Assembly: GCF_900187945.1 (NCBI RefSeq) | Contig: NZ_FYEH01000006.1 | Coordinates: 124,001-188,000 of the forward strand | Origin: Arboricoccus pini | GTDB lineage: Bacteria > Pseudomonadota > Alphaproteobacteria > Geminicoccales > Geminicoccaceae | DNA: 64,000 nucleotides | Direction of reading: 5' to 3' | In this document: one piece after another, positions 34,041 through 46,125 of the stretch | Layout: each line of letters opens with the position of its first letter | Position numbering within the stretch: position 1 is the first letter of the stretch | Notes under the pieces: generated by a model | Database searches by the model: none | Told to the model about the DNA's origin: nothing | The model's input: the letters and a program-made list of their open reading frames with translations, nothing else | Program-made: the position numbers and the translations under genes

Positions 34041-35806
34041 AAGGTCCCGTTTCACCCTCCGAACCGATGCTGCCGATCAGGCCCAAGCTATGGTCGCGCT
34101 GGGCGTCCAACCGGCTGGCCCTGACTGGCGGCTTCGTCACCCTCTTTATCATGGCGGCGGCGGCTCTGACTCCGCTGCTCGGTTTGCCCGATCCCAACGC
34201 TATTCATCCCGCTGCCCGGCTCCTGCCGATTTTCAGCAGGCAAGCGATACTCGGCACCGACCAGCTAGGCCGGGATCTTCTGTCGCGGCTGCTTTGGGGG
34301 AGCGGCCTCAGCCTCTGTGTCGGTATGGCCGCAACATTGAGTGCTTGCGTCATCGGCTCGGCGATCGGCCTCATAGCCGCCTATACCGGAGGGTTCGTTG
34401 ATTCGATCCTGATGCGCCTGATCGACATGATCATGGCGTTTCCCTATCTCCTACTGGCCCTTGCGATCGTTGCCGTCCTTGGCCCAGGCTTGTTTAATGC
34501 CCTCTTGGCCATCGGGATCGTCAATATTCCCTTTTTCGCCCGAACGATCCGCGGCGTGGCACTCAGTCTCGTGGAGCGACCTTTCATGGCAGCCGCGGGG
34601 CTCTCAGGCGCGTCGCATGTGCGCATTGTCCTTAGGGAACTCCTGCCCAACGTTCTGCCGGTCATCATCGTCACCATGTCGACGACGCTGGGCTGGATGA
34701 TCCTCGAGACCGCCGGCCTCTCGTTTCTTGGGCTGGGCGCCCAACCTCCCCAAGCTGACTTGGGATCACTTCTGGGCGACGCACGTCAACTCGTTCTGCT
34801 GGCACCGCATTTAGCACTCGTTCCGGGCTTGCTGATCATGTCCCTGGTCGTCGGCATCAACCTCGCCGGCGACGGTCTGCGGGATGTCCTGGATCCAAGG
34901 CTCCAGGGTGGCTTACTCGAGACCCCCTCGCCGAACACGAGGGTCGAGCGCGCGCCGCTACTCGAAGCGGGTCCGTCATCGCCTTCGATCATGAGCGTGC
35001 GCGGTTTGACGGTGCAGCATCGCCTGGCGGGCGACGGCCTCGGTCGCACCATTGTGGATCATGTGGATCTCGATATCGCCCCTGGCAAGGCGATCGGGCT
35101 TGTTGGCGAATCGGGCTCCGGGAAATCGGTTCTGGCGCTAACTCTCCTGGGCCTCGCTCCCAGCCCGCCAATGCAGATCGTCGATGGCAGCATCACCTTG
35201 GGCACGCAGAACCTGCTGGCCCAGTCCCTGAAGTCTTGGCAGGATCTGAGAGGCAGACGGGTCGCGATCGTCTTCCAGGACCCGCTGACGACGCTCAATC
35301 CCCTCATGCCGGTGGGCGCTCAGATCGCCGAAGTGATCGCCCGCCACCTCCCCGGCCCAAGAAGCGAGCGTCAGTCCGGGGTGCTGGCGCTGATCGATCG
35401 CGTGGGCCTGCCGAACCCTGAGGCGACAGCGCGTGCCTATCCGCATCAGTTATCGGGCGGCCAGCGGCAGCGCATCGGCATTGCCATGGCCCTGGCGGCG
35501 CAACCGGACATCCTCATAGCCGACGAACCGACTACGGCTCTGGACGTCTCGACCAAGGTGAAGATCCTCGATCTTCTGAGCGAGCTGAGACATGATCAGG
35601 GCCTCTCCATCATCCTGATTTCCCACGACTTCAGCGTGATCCAGCGCGTGTGCGACCATGTCCTCATCATGTATCGTGGACAGATCGTCGAAGAGGGGCC
35701 GACCTCGGAAATCATGGTGACGCCGACACATCCCTACACTCAGCAGCTTCTCGATGCGGTCCCGGTTTTGGGCCGTCCCGAAAAGCTCTTCACCACGCAG
35801 GGCTGA
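34037..35806 (+). CDS. Fused ABC permease (DppC-like) and ATPase (DppD-like)
   Basis: A 589-residue fusion. Residues 1 to about 290 are a DppC-type permease (LALTGGFVTLFIMAAAALTP; GTDQLGRDLLSRLLWGSG; MAAAGLSGASHVRIVLRELL). A short linker is followed from about residue 317 by a DppD-type ATPase with Walker A GESGSGKS (near 357), ABC signature LSGGQRQR (near 472), Walker B ILIADEP and HDFSVIQRVCDHVLIMYRGQ. The C-terminal HPYTQQLLDAVP is typical of peptide importer ATPases. The ATG at 34037 overlaps the DppB-like stop. Single-gene fusions of this kind are known for a subset of dipeptide/nickel importers. The second ATPase follows 11 bp on. Confidence 0.93.
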   Translation: MKGPVSPSEPMLPIRPKLWSRWASNRLALTGGFVTLFIMAAAALTPLLGLPDPNAIHPAARLLPIFSRQAILGTDQLGRDLLSRLLWGSGLSLCVGMAATLSACVIGSAIGLIAAYTGGFVDSILMRLIDMIMAFPYLLLALAIVAVLGPGLFNALLAIGIVNIPFFARTIRGVALSLVERPFMAAAGLSGASHVRIVLRELLPNVLPVIIVTMSTTLGWMILETAGLSFLGLGAQPPQADLGSLLGDARQLVLLAPHLALVPGLLIMSLVVGINLAGDGLRDVLDPRLQGGLLETPSPNTRVERAPLLEAGPSSPSIMSVRGLTVQHRLAGDGLGRTIVDHVDLDIAPGKAIGLVGESGSGKSVLALTLLGLAPSPPMQIVDGSITLGTQNLLAQSLKSWQDLRGRRVAIVFQDPLTTLNPLMPVGAQIAEVIARHLPGPRSERQSGVLALIDRVGLPNPEATARAYPHQLSGGQRQRIGIAMALAAQPDILIADEPTTALDVSTKVKILDLLSELRHDQGLSIILISHDFSVIQRVCDHVLIMYRGQIVEEGPTSEIMVTPTHPYTQQLLDAVPVLGRPEKLFTTQG

Positions 35807-35817
35807 GGGGTGCTGCC

Positions 35818-36603
35818 ATGGTTTCGCTAAGCGGCGATGCACATTCAGTTCTGGCGCTTGAGGCCGTGGGACTCGTCCACAGCTATGCGTCACGCAGCGA
35901 CTTGCGCGCGGTCGACGACGTTTCTTTGCAACTCCGGGCGGGTACGACCCTTGGTATCGTCGGCGAGAGCGGATCGGGCAAATCGACCTTGGGCCGGATG
36001 CTGACCGGCCTTATTCGTCCCACGAGCGGAGACGTTTACGTGTTTGGCAGGCCTTTGCCGAGAAGCCGACGGGCGATCGCGCGGCTCGTTCAGCTCGTCT
36101 TCCAGGACCCATTGGGTTCGCTCAACCCGCGCCGGCGCGTCGGACAGATCATCGATGATCAATTGTCGGGGCTGACGGGGCTCGGTCGGGATGCGCGCTC
36201 GAAACGCCGCGACGAGCTCTTGATGCTCGTCGAACTTGATGACTCGCTGGCGGATCGCTATCCGCATGAGTTGTCGGGTGGCCAATGCCAGCGCGTCGCC
36301 ATCGCCCGCAGCCTCGCTGCAGACGCCCCCATTCTCGTTCTCGATGAAGCGGTGTCGGCCTTGGACGTGCGGATCCAGGCTCAGATCCTCCGCCTTCTCC
36401 GCCGACTGCAGAACGAACTTCACCTGAGCTACGTCTTCGTCGGTCATGATCTGGCTGTCGTCGAAGCAATGGCGGACCATGTCGTCGTCATGCGGCAGGG
36501 CCGGCTGGTCGAGTCCAATTCCCGCGCCCAGCTTTTCGCTACGCCTCAACATCCCTACACTCGCTCACTGCTCGAAAGTGCCAAGACTGGGCTGCCCGCA
36601 TAG
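35818..36603 (+). CDS. Peptide-type ABC transporter ATPase (DppF-like)
   Basis: A 261-residue ATPase. Walker [10 protein letters not shown], signature LSGGQCQRVAIARSL (a Cys instead of the usual Arg after GGQ), Walker B ILVLDEA and the H-loop in FVGHDLAVVEAMADHVVVM are visible. It completes the importer with the binding protein, permease and permease-ATPase fusion upstream. The ATG at 35818 follows GAGGGG; the frame is open upstream as a shadow. Confidence 0.92.
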   Translation: MVSLSGDAHSVLALEAVGLVHSYASRSDLRAVDDVSLQLRAGTTLGIVGESGSGKSTLGRMLTGLIRPTSGDVYVFGRPLPRSRRAIARLVQLVFQDPLGSLNPRRRVGQIIDDQLSGLTGLGRDARSKRRDELLMLVELDDSLADRYPHELSGGQCQRVAIARSLAADAPILVLDEAVSALDVRIQAQILRLLRRLQNELHLSYVFVGHDLAVVEAMADHVVVMRQGRLVESNSRAQLFATPQHPYTRSLLESAKTGLPA

Positions 36604-38790
<2,187 letters not shown>

Positions 38791-39049
38791 GAAGCGAAGC
38801 TGTCGCTGGCCCTCATGGGCCGCGTGATTCGCGTCACATGGTCGCCAAATCAGCGCGCCGCGGGAGAGATGTACGGGTCAGTCCAAAGAGCACTCGTCAT
38901 CGGGCCTGTGGAACTGCGCCCACGGCGGCAGACCCATTCAGTTACACCGAATCAAGTAGCTCGCTTAAGCTTGGAGCATAGTCGGTCCCCCTTGCTCATG
39001 ACAACGGAGCGAGGCATGGTCCGCCCGGTGATCAGGGCAGGGAGTCAGC

Positions 39050-39895
39050 GTGGTGAAGGTCGTGCATCAGCTTCGAGAGCTACGGCAGCTTCTCGGTGCG
39101 CTCGGCCCCACGAGCTTCGTGCCGACCATGGGTAACCTGCACGAGGGACATCTCGATCTCGTCGAACGCGCCGCCACATTCAGCCAGCCTACGGTCGTCA
39201 GCATCTTCGTCAATCCACTGCAGTTCGCACCGCATGAGGATTTCAATGCTTATCCGCGCACACGCGACGCCGATCTGGCCAAGCTAGAAGCAAAGAATGT
39301 CGATATCGCCTTTGTACCATTGGTCAGCGAGATTTATCCTGAGGCCCAGTCCTGCTTCATCCAGCCCGCCGACAGCTTGGGCTCGATCCTTGAGGGAGCA
39401 GCGCGTCCTGGCTTCTTTACCGGCGTAGCCACGGTCGTCCTAAAGCTCTTCAACATGGTGCGTCCAGCCAGAGCGATTTTCGGCGCCAAGGACCTGCAGC
39501 AGGTCCGCGTGGTCGAAGCGATGTGCCGGCAACTGGCACTGGATATCGAGATCGTGGTGAATCCCACGAGCCGTGCGGCAGACGGTTTGGCGCTCTCTTC
39601 GCGCAACGGGTACCTCAATCCTGCGGAACGCGCTGAAGCGCCTCGCTTGTTTCGCGTCTTACGTGAGATGGCAAGGGCGGTCGGCGAGGGCGATACGCGG
39701 TTTCTCCAACTTGAGCACCGGGCTTCCGCCGAGTTGATCAAACATGGCTGGGCGGTCGACTACATCTCCGTACGACGCCTGATTGATCTCGAACCGCCCT
39801 CACTTATCGATCGAGAATCGCTTGCCATTCTCGGCGCTGCCAAGCTGGGCAACACGCGGTTGATCGACAATGTCGAGGTTGACCGCCGGCGCTGA
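39050..39895 (+). CDS. panC: Pantothenate synthetase
   Basis: A 281-residue enzyme joining pantoate and beta-alanine with ATP to make pantothenate. Nucleotidyltransferase motifs are FVPTMGNLHEGHLDLVERA, IFVNPLQFAPHEDFNAYPRT, PGFFTGVATVVLKLFNMVRP, IFGAKDLQQVRVVEAMCRQL and DGLALSSRNGYLNP. A GTG at 39050 is the start, preceded by GGGAG. It stands alone: panB is not adjacent and a 260-bp gap without genes separates it from ligA. Confidence 0.94.
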   Translation: MVKVVHQLRELRQLLGALGPTSFVPTMGNLHEGHLDLVERAATFSQPTVVSIFVNPLQFAPHEDFNAYPRTRDADLAKLEAKNVDIAFVPLVSEIYPEAQSCFIQPADSLGSILEGAARPGFFTGVATVVLKLFNMVRPARAIFGAKDLQQVRVVEAMCRQLALDIEIVVNPTSRAADGLALSSRNGYLNPAERAEAPRLFRVLREMARAVGEGDTRFLQLEHRASAELIKHGWAVDYISVRRLIDLEPPSLIDRESLAILGAAKLGNTRLIDNVEVDRRR

Positions 39896-39955
39896 AGGGG
39901 TCGGCGAGGGCAAAGCTGTCTAGATGGCTTGGTCCAGGATCAAGCATCAATCCTA

Positions 39956-40702
39956 TTATCTACGCCGCCGGGTCTCTTCCATCATCTCGAGTTGAATCTG
40001 CTGGATCTCGGCAAGGCGTTGCCACTGGCGGTTGATAAGATGATCCATCTTTTCGTGAAGATGTCTGATCTCGAGCTCGGCCTTCAGATTGACCCTATAA
40101 TCGTTCAGTGACCGCAAGCGATCCTTCTCCTCCTGTCGTTTCTGACTCATCATGATGATGGGCGCCTGCACGGCTGCAAGGCAGGAGAGGACGAGGTTCA
40201 AGAGAATGAAAGGGTATGGATCGAAGGCAGCCGTCGTACCGAGGAGCGCATTCAGTGCCATCCAGCACATAAGGACGACTGCAAACGAGATGAGAAAACG
40301 CCACGAGCCGCCGAAGGTGGCCAAGCCATCGGAGATACGATCGGCGAAACTCCGCTTCTCGTCAAAATCATGCTCGACGTCGGCGACAATCGTCTCGTGC
40401 GAGGCAACACTCGCGGCGACCTGTCGGTCGAGCTCGGAAAGCTCGCCGTGCTCGGTTCGAAGAAGCTCCTCGACGTAAAGCGAGCGATATCGATTGAGCT
40501 CGCTGTGGCAGATATAGGCATCCGGCTTCAGTCCAGGATGATCGAGAAGGATGCGCTTCTGTAGTTCTGGCCGCACCACATCGATCTGAACAGCGTCGCG
40601 CTTATGAACGTCCCGTTGGGAAACGGCACAGCGGACACGCTTAGAGTGCGCCGCCTCATCAAGAGATGCAGTCTGTTGATCCGGCGCCAATGGCTCGCTC
40701 AT
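39956..40702 (-). CDS. DUF1003 family membrane protein
   Basis: A 248-residue protein. The N-terminal region carries ICHSELNRYRSLYVEELLRT, then two membrane segments (WRFLISFAVVLMCWMALNAL; PFILLNLVLSCLAAVQAPII) with the DUF1003 hallmarks ISDGLATFGGSWRFLI, DPYPFILLNLVLS and IIMMSQKRQEEKDRLRS. A basic, coiled-coil-like tail follows (EIRHLHEKMDHLINRQWQRL). The function of the family is not known. Convergent with panC and standing alone on its strand. Confidence 0.9.
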   Translation of the reverse strand: MSEPLAPDQQTASLDEAAHSKRVRCAVSQRDVHKRDAVQIDVVRPELQKRILLDHPGLKPDAYICHSELNRYRSLYVEELLRTEHGELSELDRQVAASVASHETIVADVEHDFDEKRSFADRISDGLATFGGSWRFLISFAVVLMCWMALNALLGTTAAFDPYPFILLNLVLSCLAAVQAPIIMMSQKRQEEKDRLRSLNDYRVNLKAELEIRHLHEKMDHLINRQWQRLAEIQQIQLEMMEETRRRR

Positions 40703-40745
40703 GAATTCGATCTCTCAAGGTCAAGCATCCTGACCTTAAATGGCC

Positions 40746-41525
40746 CTATCCCACATCCAGCACAGCGGGATCTCGAAAATAGCCCTGACTTGATGCCCAT
40801 AGTTGCTGGCTATAGGGATGCGTAAACGTACCAGTCCGCAGATGGCGGCTGTCGGTTACTTCCACAATTTTGCCCTGGCTCATGATCGCAACGCGATCGC
40901 ACATATGCGCAACGACGGCGAGATTGTGCGACACCAGCAGATATGTCAGCTGTCTGGCCTCACGCAGGTCCGACAGCAGGTTCAAGATCTCGGCCTGGAT
41001 CGACACGTCCAAGGCAGATGTCGGCTCGTCAAGCAGCAGAATCTCCGGTTCGAGCACCAATGCCCGCGCGATTGCGACTCGCTGGCGCTGACCACCAGAC
41101 AATTGATGGGGATAGCGATAGCGATAGCGCCGCGGCAGGCCGACTTCGTCCAAGCTTTGCAGAATGCGCTCCTCTCGACGATCAAACCCGTGCACCTCAA
41201 GTGGTTCGCGAAGGATCCGATCGATCGAGTGACGTGGGTGCAAAGAAGCGTAAGGATCCTGGAAGACGAGTTGAACACGACGGCGAAAAGTCTTGGGTGG
41301 ATGCAGGGGAAGCGGGCCACCAGCGACCTGAAGACGACCACCGCTGGGCCGAACCAAAACGCTGAGAGCTCGAAGAATCGTGCTCTTGCCCGAGCCGCTT
41401 TCTCCAACGAGACCGAATGACTGACCGAAAGGTACCGTAAAGCTGACGCCCTGCACCGCTTTGAAGCTCTTGGTGCCGTGACCGAAGGTAACTTCTAGAT
41501 CCGACACTTCGATGGCCTCGTTCAC
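40746..41525 (-). CDS. Peptide-type ABC transporter ATPase (OppF-like)
   Basis: A 259-residue ATPase with Walker [11 protein letters not shown]-loop FQDPYASLHPR, signature LSGGQRQRVAIARAL and Walker [14 protein letters not shown], then LVSHNLAVVAHMCDRVAIMS. The GTG at 41525 overlaps the stop of the upstream ATPase (GTGA), which fixes the start; the frame is open to 41597. It is the last gene of a five-gene importer operon on the minus strand. Confidence 0.93.
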   Translation of the reverse strand: MNEAIEVSDLEVTFGHGTKSFKAVQGVSFTVPFGQSFGLVGESGSGKSTILRALSVLVRPSGGRLQVAGGPLPLHPPKTFRRRVQLVFQDPYASLHPRHSIDRILREPLEVHGFDRREERILQSLDEVGLPRRYRYRYPHQLSGGQRQRVAIARALVLEPEILLLDEPTSALDVSIQAEILNLLSDLREARQLTYLLVSHNLAVVAHMCDRVAIMSQGKIVEVTDSRHLRTGTFTHPYSQQLWASSQGYFRDPAVLDVG

Positions 41526-42376
41526 ACTTGGCTCCAAGCGGGATCGCGTTGCATTGTCTGGAGTCGGCTGGAAGCTTCGCTCAGGCGCGGCAAGCACGCA
41601 ATCAGGCCTCGCGTGTAGGGATGAACCGCCCTGGACAGGGCACTCGCTTCAAGCGTCTCGACGATCCTGCCGGCATACATGACGAGAACGCGGTCGCAAA
41701 ATGAGGCAACCAGCTCGAGATCGTGGCTGATCATGATAAGCCCCATGCCACGTCTGCTCACGAGATCGTCGAGAATGGCCAGGACCTGAGCCTGTACGGT
41801 GACGTCGAGTGCCGAGGTTGGTTCATCGGCGATCAGCACATCGGGCTGTGTCGAGAGCATCATAGCGATCATGGCGCGTTGGCCCATGCCCCCTGAAAGC
41901 TCATGCGGAAAACAGTGGTAAACTCGCTCGGGATTGCTGATGCGCACGGCGAGGAGTGCCTCCATCGCATGCGCACGCGCCGCCTTCCTCGTCACGCGGC
42001 GATGCATGCGGATCGCCTCTTCGATCTGCGTGCCGATCCGCATGACAGGGTTAAGCGAGAATTTGGGATCCTGCATGATCATGGCGATCTTGCCACCACG
42101 CAGGCCCTGAAGATCGCGCTCGTTGGCGGAGAGAACATCCTTGCCGCCAACCTTAAGTTTTTGGCCAGTGACGACGCCTGGGGACGGGACCAGACGCATG
42201 AGCGCCCTCCCGATGGTCGACTTGCCCGACCCTGATTCACCGACGATACCCAACTTTTCCCGCCCCATGGCGAATGATACGCCGCGAACAGCTTCGACAA
42301 GCCCGCGCTGGGTGGCAAAGCTCACGCGAAGACCCTCGACTTCGAGCAGTGGGGCTTCGGGCGATATGCTGGTCAT
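41522..42376 (-). CDS. Peptide-type ABC transporter ATPase (OppD-like)
   Basis: A 284-residue ATPase. Walker A is GESGSGKST, the signature is [15 protein letters not shown] (Gly where Arg is usual), Walker B is [13 protein letters not shown], and the C-terminal [19 protein letters not shown] is typical of OppD/DppD. The ATG at 42376 overlaps the upstream permease stop (ATGA). Confidence 0.92.
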   Translation of the reverse strand: MTSISPEAPLLEVEGLRVSFATQRGLVEAVRGVSFAMGREKLGIVGESGSGKSTIGRALMRLVPSPGVVTGQKLKVGGKDVLSANERDLQGLRGGKIAMIMQDPKFSLNPVMRIGTQIEEAIRMHRRVTRKAARAHAMEALLAVRISNPERVYHCFPHELSGGMGQRAMIAMMLSTQPDVLIADEPTSALDVTVQAQVLAILDDLVSRRGMGLIMISHDLELVASFCDRVLVMYAGRIVETLEASALSRAVHPYTRGLIACLPRLSEASSRLQTMQRDPAWSQV

Positions 42377-43272
42377 GATTGCCTGGGGTCCAGAGCATCC
42401 CTCAGGCCGTCTCCCAGAAGGTTGAACCCAAGCGACACCAGAAGAATAGCGATGCCCGGAATGGTCGATACCCACCACTGATCGAGCACGTAGCCCCGCC
42501 CCGCTGCGACCATGGCACCCCATTCCGGCGACGGTGGTTGAGCGCCCAAGCCAAGGAAACCCAAGCCTGCAGCTGTCAGGATGATTCCCGCCATGTCGAG
42601 CGTAAGCCGGATCACGACGGAGGGCATGCAAAGCGGCATGACATAGCGTCGAATGATCCGGGGGGCGGAAGCGCCTTGGGCAATGGCGGCGGCGATGAAG
42701 TCGCTACGGCGGATCATCAGCGTCTCGGCGCGCGCCAAGCGCGCGTAAGGAGGCCAGCTCGTTATGGCTATAGCCAGAATCGCGCTCTCGATGCCAGGCC
42801 GAAGGGCAGCTACGAAGGCAAGCGCCAAAACTAGTCGAGGGAAAGCGAGGAATATATCGGTCAAGCGCATCAAGATGCGGTCGGTCCATCCGCCGACATA
42901 GCCGGCGACCATACCGATGATGAGACCAAGCGGACCGACGATGATCGCCACGAGCGCTACGATCATCAGCGTGATGCGGCTGCCATGGACCACACGAGCA
43001 AAAAGATCTCGGCCAAGTTCATCCGTACCGAACCAATGGAGGAGTGAGGGCGGCTGCAGGCGTCCATCAAGGTTCTGTACATAAACGGCGTCCCGCGGCG
43101 CGATCCAGGGAGCCAGCAAGGCGCTGAGCAAAAGCAGAACAACGATCGCCAGGCCGATCAAGGCAAGGGGATTGGCGCTAAGGGCCAACCAGGATGTGTA
43201 AAATCGCCCCATCCGCGCCTGCAAGGGTGATGCCGGCTGGTCCGCCAGGAGCCATGAACGTGCATTGTTCAT
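42373..43272 (-). CDS. Peptide-type ABC transporter permease (OppC-like)
   Basis: A 299-residue permease with six segments. LALSANPLALIGLAIVVLLL begins the first; GTDELGRDLFARVVHGSR and the EAA loop ASAPRIIRRYVMPLCM are family marks. PPSPEWGAMVAAGRGY is typical near the C-terminus. Both ends overlap neighbours by four bases. Confidence 0.93.
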   Translation of the reverse strand: MNNARSWLLADQPASPLQARMGRFYTSWLALSANPLALIGLAIVVLLLLSALLAPWIAPRDAVYVQNLDGRLQPPSLLHWFGTDELGRDLFARVVHGSRITLMIVALVAIIVGPLGLIIGMVAGYVGGWTDRILMRLTDIFLAFPRLVLALAFVAALRPGIESAILAIAITSWPPYARLARAETLMIRRSDFIAAAIAQGASAPRIIRRYVMPLCMPSVVIRLTLDMAGIILTAAGLGFLGLGAQPPSPEWGAMVAAGRGYVLDQWWVSTIPGIAILLVSLGFNLLGDGLRDALDPRQS

Positions 43273-44294
43273 GCGGCGTGTGCCCTGGGATCGAGGAGCC
43301 GGTAGACGAGATCCGAGAGCAGATTGAGCAATATATAGCAGACACCAACAACGATGGTGCCGCCCAGGACAGCATTCATGTCGGCGTTGAAAAGCGATTC
43401 GGTGATATATCGGCCGAGCCCGGGCCAGGCAAAAACCGTCTCAGTCAGAATGGAGCCTTCGAGAAGACCTCCATAAGACAGCGCGACGACCGTGACCAGC
43501 GGCACAGCGACGTTGCCCATGACGTGGCGCCATATGACCCGACATTCGGACATTCCCTTTATGCGAGCCGTCATCACATATTCCTGCTTCATTTCCGCCA
43601 TGACGAAACTCCGCGTCATGCGCGAAAGATATGCCATGGAATACCAAGCGAGGATCGAGGCCGGCAGGACGATATGGGAAACGGCATTCCAAAAGACTTC
43701 TGTATCGCCCGCAAGTAGAGAGTCCAACAAGAGCAGGCCCGTACGTGGCTCGATCAAGCCGTCGTAATAGATATCCAGGCGCCCTGGGCCGCCCACCCAA
43801 TCGAGCTTGGCATAGAAGATCAAGAGGCCCACGAGGCCCAGCCAGAAGACTGGGGCCGAGTAGCCCACGAGGCCAAACAGTCTGACAAGATGATCGGGCC
43901 AGCGCCCCGAGCGGACGCCTGCGAGAACACCGAGCGGCACGCCTAGCCCCACGCCGACGACAATGGCGACGCTCGACAGCTCGATCGTTGCCGGGAAAAA
44001 TGCCTTGATATCCTCAAGAACGGGCCGTCCGGTCAGGGTCGATTGGCCAAAGTTACCAGACAAGACGTTCTTCAGGTAAATCAGAAATTGCTGATAGAGA
44101 GGCAGGTCAAATCCCATGGCCGCCCGGGCCGCCGCATATGTCTGCGGCGATGCACGGTCGCCGACGACCGCGAGCACCGGATCGATCGGAATGACACGCC
44201 CGATGACGAAGGTGACCGCAAGAAGTCCCAGCAGCGTGAGTATAATCGAAGCCAAAAACGCCAGGATCGGCCGCAACAAACGCAAAGTCGGCAC
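43269..44294 (-). CDS. Peptide-type ABC transporter permease (OppB-like)
   Basis: A 341-residue permease with six segments. The N-terminus IILTLLGLLAVTFVIGRVIP and DPVLAVVGDRASPQTYAAAR fit the DppB/OppB group. The EAA loop is VMTARIKGMSECRVIWRHVM. It begins six bases after the binding-protein gene and its stop overlaps the OppC-like start. Confidence 0.93.
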   Translation of the reverse strand: MPTLRLLRPILAFLASIILTLLGLLAVTFVIGRVIPIDPVLAVVGDRASPQTYAAARAAMGFDLPLYQQFLIYLKNVLSGNFGQSTLTGRPVLEDIKAFFPATIELSSVAIVVGVGLGVPLGVLAGVRSGRWPDHLVRLFGLVGYSAPVFWLGLVGLLIFYAKLDWVGGPGRLDIYYDGLIEPRTGLLLLDSLLAGDTEVFWNAVSHIVLPASILAWYSMAYLSRMTRSFVMAEMKQEYVMTARIKGMSECRVIWRHVMGNVAVPLVTVVALSYGGLLEGSILTETVFAWPGLGRYITESLFNADMNAVLGGTIVVGVCYILLNLLSDLVYRLLDPRAHAA

Positions 44295-44300
44295 GATCGA

Positions 44301-45911
44301 TCAGTTCTTCGTCAGATTCTTATAAAGAACATGGTCCGATAGCGCGCCATCGACAAAACCGCCGACCTCCTTGCGCATTGCGACCTGATCGACATTCTGA
44401 AAAGCAATAAGGAAGGGCCCATCGTCGAGAAGCGACTTCTGGAGTTCGGCATACATGGCCATACGCGCCGTCTCATCCGTCTCCTTCAACGCCTCCTCAG
44501 TCCGCTTGGTCAGATCGGGAATGTCCCAGGCATTTCGCCAGGCGAGTGGCTTATCAGAAGCATTGTCGGAATTGTCGGGATTCCAAGCAAACGAGCCCGC
44601 ATTGCTATGCGGATCCATGTAGTCCGGCGACCAATAGAGAAGCACCGCCTGATGCTGCCGAGCACGATATTTCGTGATTACCTGACGCTGCTCGCCGGGG
44701 ACGATCGAGATCTTAATTCCAGCCTGGCCCATCGTTGCCTGAATGGCCTGGGCGACGTTAGTCGAGGGGTAGCTGTTCGACACATCGAGCTGGAGTTCGA
44801 AACCGTCTGGATAGCCGGCGTCGGCGAGCAACTTTTTCGCTTTTTCTACATCCAGCTTGTAGGGGCTGTCGTTGAGCGCACCGGGAAAGCCCTCTGGCAG
44901 GAAGGCCTGGTGCACCTTAAAGCGACCCTTGGTGATGCTATCGGCAATATTTTGATAATCGATCAGCCAGCGCAATGCTTGGCGAACACCGGGCTTGCTG
45001 AGGCGCTCATCCTTTTGGTTGAGCGCCACGTACCAGGTATCAGCCTTGGGAAACGACTCGACTTTGATTTTGGCGTTGGACTTAAGCCCTTCGATCTGGT
45101 CCGGCGACATATTCCGCGCGATGTCGACGTCCCCCTTTTCGAGGAGAAGTCGCTGCGTGGCAGGCTCCGGGACATGGCGGATAGCCACACGTTTGACCTT
45201 GGGCGATCCGCCCGCGTAGTTGGGATTTGCGTCCAGCAGGATAACCTCGTTCGGCTTCCAGCTCCGGAGCGAAAAGGCTCCCGACCCAGCGGCGTGACTC
45301 TTCAGCCACTCATAACCCAGGTCGCCGTCCTTTTGACGCGAGAGAACCTCCTTCTTATCGAGTACGGAACCCACACCGGCCGACAGGCAGTTTAGAACGA
45401 AGCTTGGCGCCAGCTTGGCCGGGATGGTCAAAGAAACCGTTTCGGGATCCTTTGCCACGACCATTTCCTCGACATTGTCCTTTGTCCATCCGAACTGCGT
45501 GAGGATAAAGGCCGGTGACTTGTCGAGTTTGACGACGCGCTGAAGCGAGAACGCTATGTCGTCCGCCGTCAAAGGATTGCCGCTCGTAAATTTCTGGCCC
45601 GGGCGAACCTTTAGGGTAAGGCTGCTCCCGTCCTTGGAGGCCTCGCTACTGGCTATGACACCGGGAACCACCTTCGACGTCGCCGGGTCGTAGGTCATGA
45701 TCCGGTCGTAGAGGTTCGCGTCGATCTCAAGGGCGGAAAATTCGTACGCTTCCGCCGGATCGATCGTTATCATGTCATCGATCTGCTTGGCCATGACGAT
45801 CGTGTCTGCCGGTGTCGCCGCGAAGCCTACCGAGGGCGTCGCCAGGATAAAGGCAAGGAAAGTTAGGCCTGCTCCGGAGAGAAGAAGCAAGGCGCGATTC
45901 AGCTGGCGCAT
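44301..45911 (-). CDS. Peptide-type ABC transporter, substrate-binding protein (SBP family 5)
   Basis: A 536-residue periplasmic protein with a Sec signal (LLLLSGAGLTFLAFILATPS, cut near VGFAA). The family pattern starts DTIVMAKQIDDMITIDPAEA; later come LTLKVRPGQKFTSGNPLTAD, DANPNYAGGSPKVKRVAIRH and RQALRWLIDYQNIADSITKG. The ATG at 45911 lies after GGAG; the longer frame to 45956 is not needed. It leads the minus-strand importer (binding protein, two permeases, two ATPases). The likely substrate is a peptide or similar amide; specificity is not visible. It is divergent from a sugar importer. Confidence 0.93.
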   Translation of the reverse strand: MRQLNRALLLLSGAGLTFLAFILATPSVGFAATPADTIVMAKQIDDMITIDPAEAYEFSALEIDANLYDRIMTYDPATSKVVPGVIASSEASKDGSSLTLKVRPGQKFTSGNPLTADDIAFSLQRVVKLDKSPAFILTQFGWTKDNVEEMVVAKDPETVSLTIPAKLAPSFVLNCLSAGVGSVLDKKEVLSRQKDGDLGYEWLKSHAAGSGAFSLRSWKPNEVILLDANPNYAGGSPKVKRVAIRHVPEPATQRLLLEKGDVDIARNMSPDQIEGLKSNAKIKVESFPKADTWYVALNQKDERLSKPGVRQALRWLIDYQNIADSITKGRFKVHQAFLPEGFPGALNDSPYKLDVEKAKKLLADAGYPDGFELQLDVSNSYPSTNVAQAIQATMGQAGIKISIVPGEQRQVITKYRARQHQAVLLYWSPDYMDPHSNAGSFAWNPDNSDNASDKPLAWRNAWDIPDLTKRTEEALKETDETARMAMYAELQKSLLDDGPFLIAFQNVDQVAMRKEVGGFVDGALSDHVLYKNLTKN

Positions 45912-46125
45912 GAAAACGTATCTCCGGTAGGCAGGCAAAGAATCCAGACAGGCCAAATGGTCGATCGAACGCTAGCTGGCTTAGCCCCCACTCTGTCAAG
46001 CGCTACACCTCGACAGAGGCCAGCCCTTGGCTCGCTGGCAAGATCCATTAAGTTCGGCCCGATCCCGACGTCATTGGCAAGGCACTCAGGGTGCCCTAGT
46101 TCCTGGCGGCGGCCAGATCCTTGAG

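Noticed and set aside
38808-38821. GGCCC-tcat-GGGCC hairpin after ligA
   Set aside because: A 5-bp stem without a T run; too weak to call a terminator.
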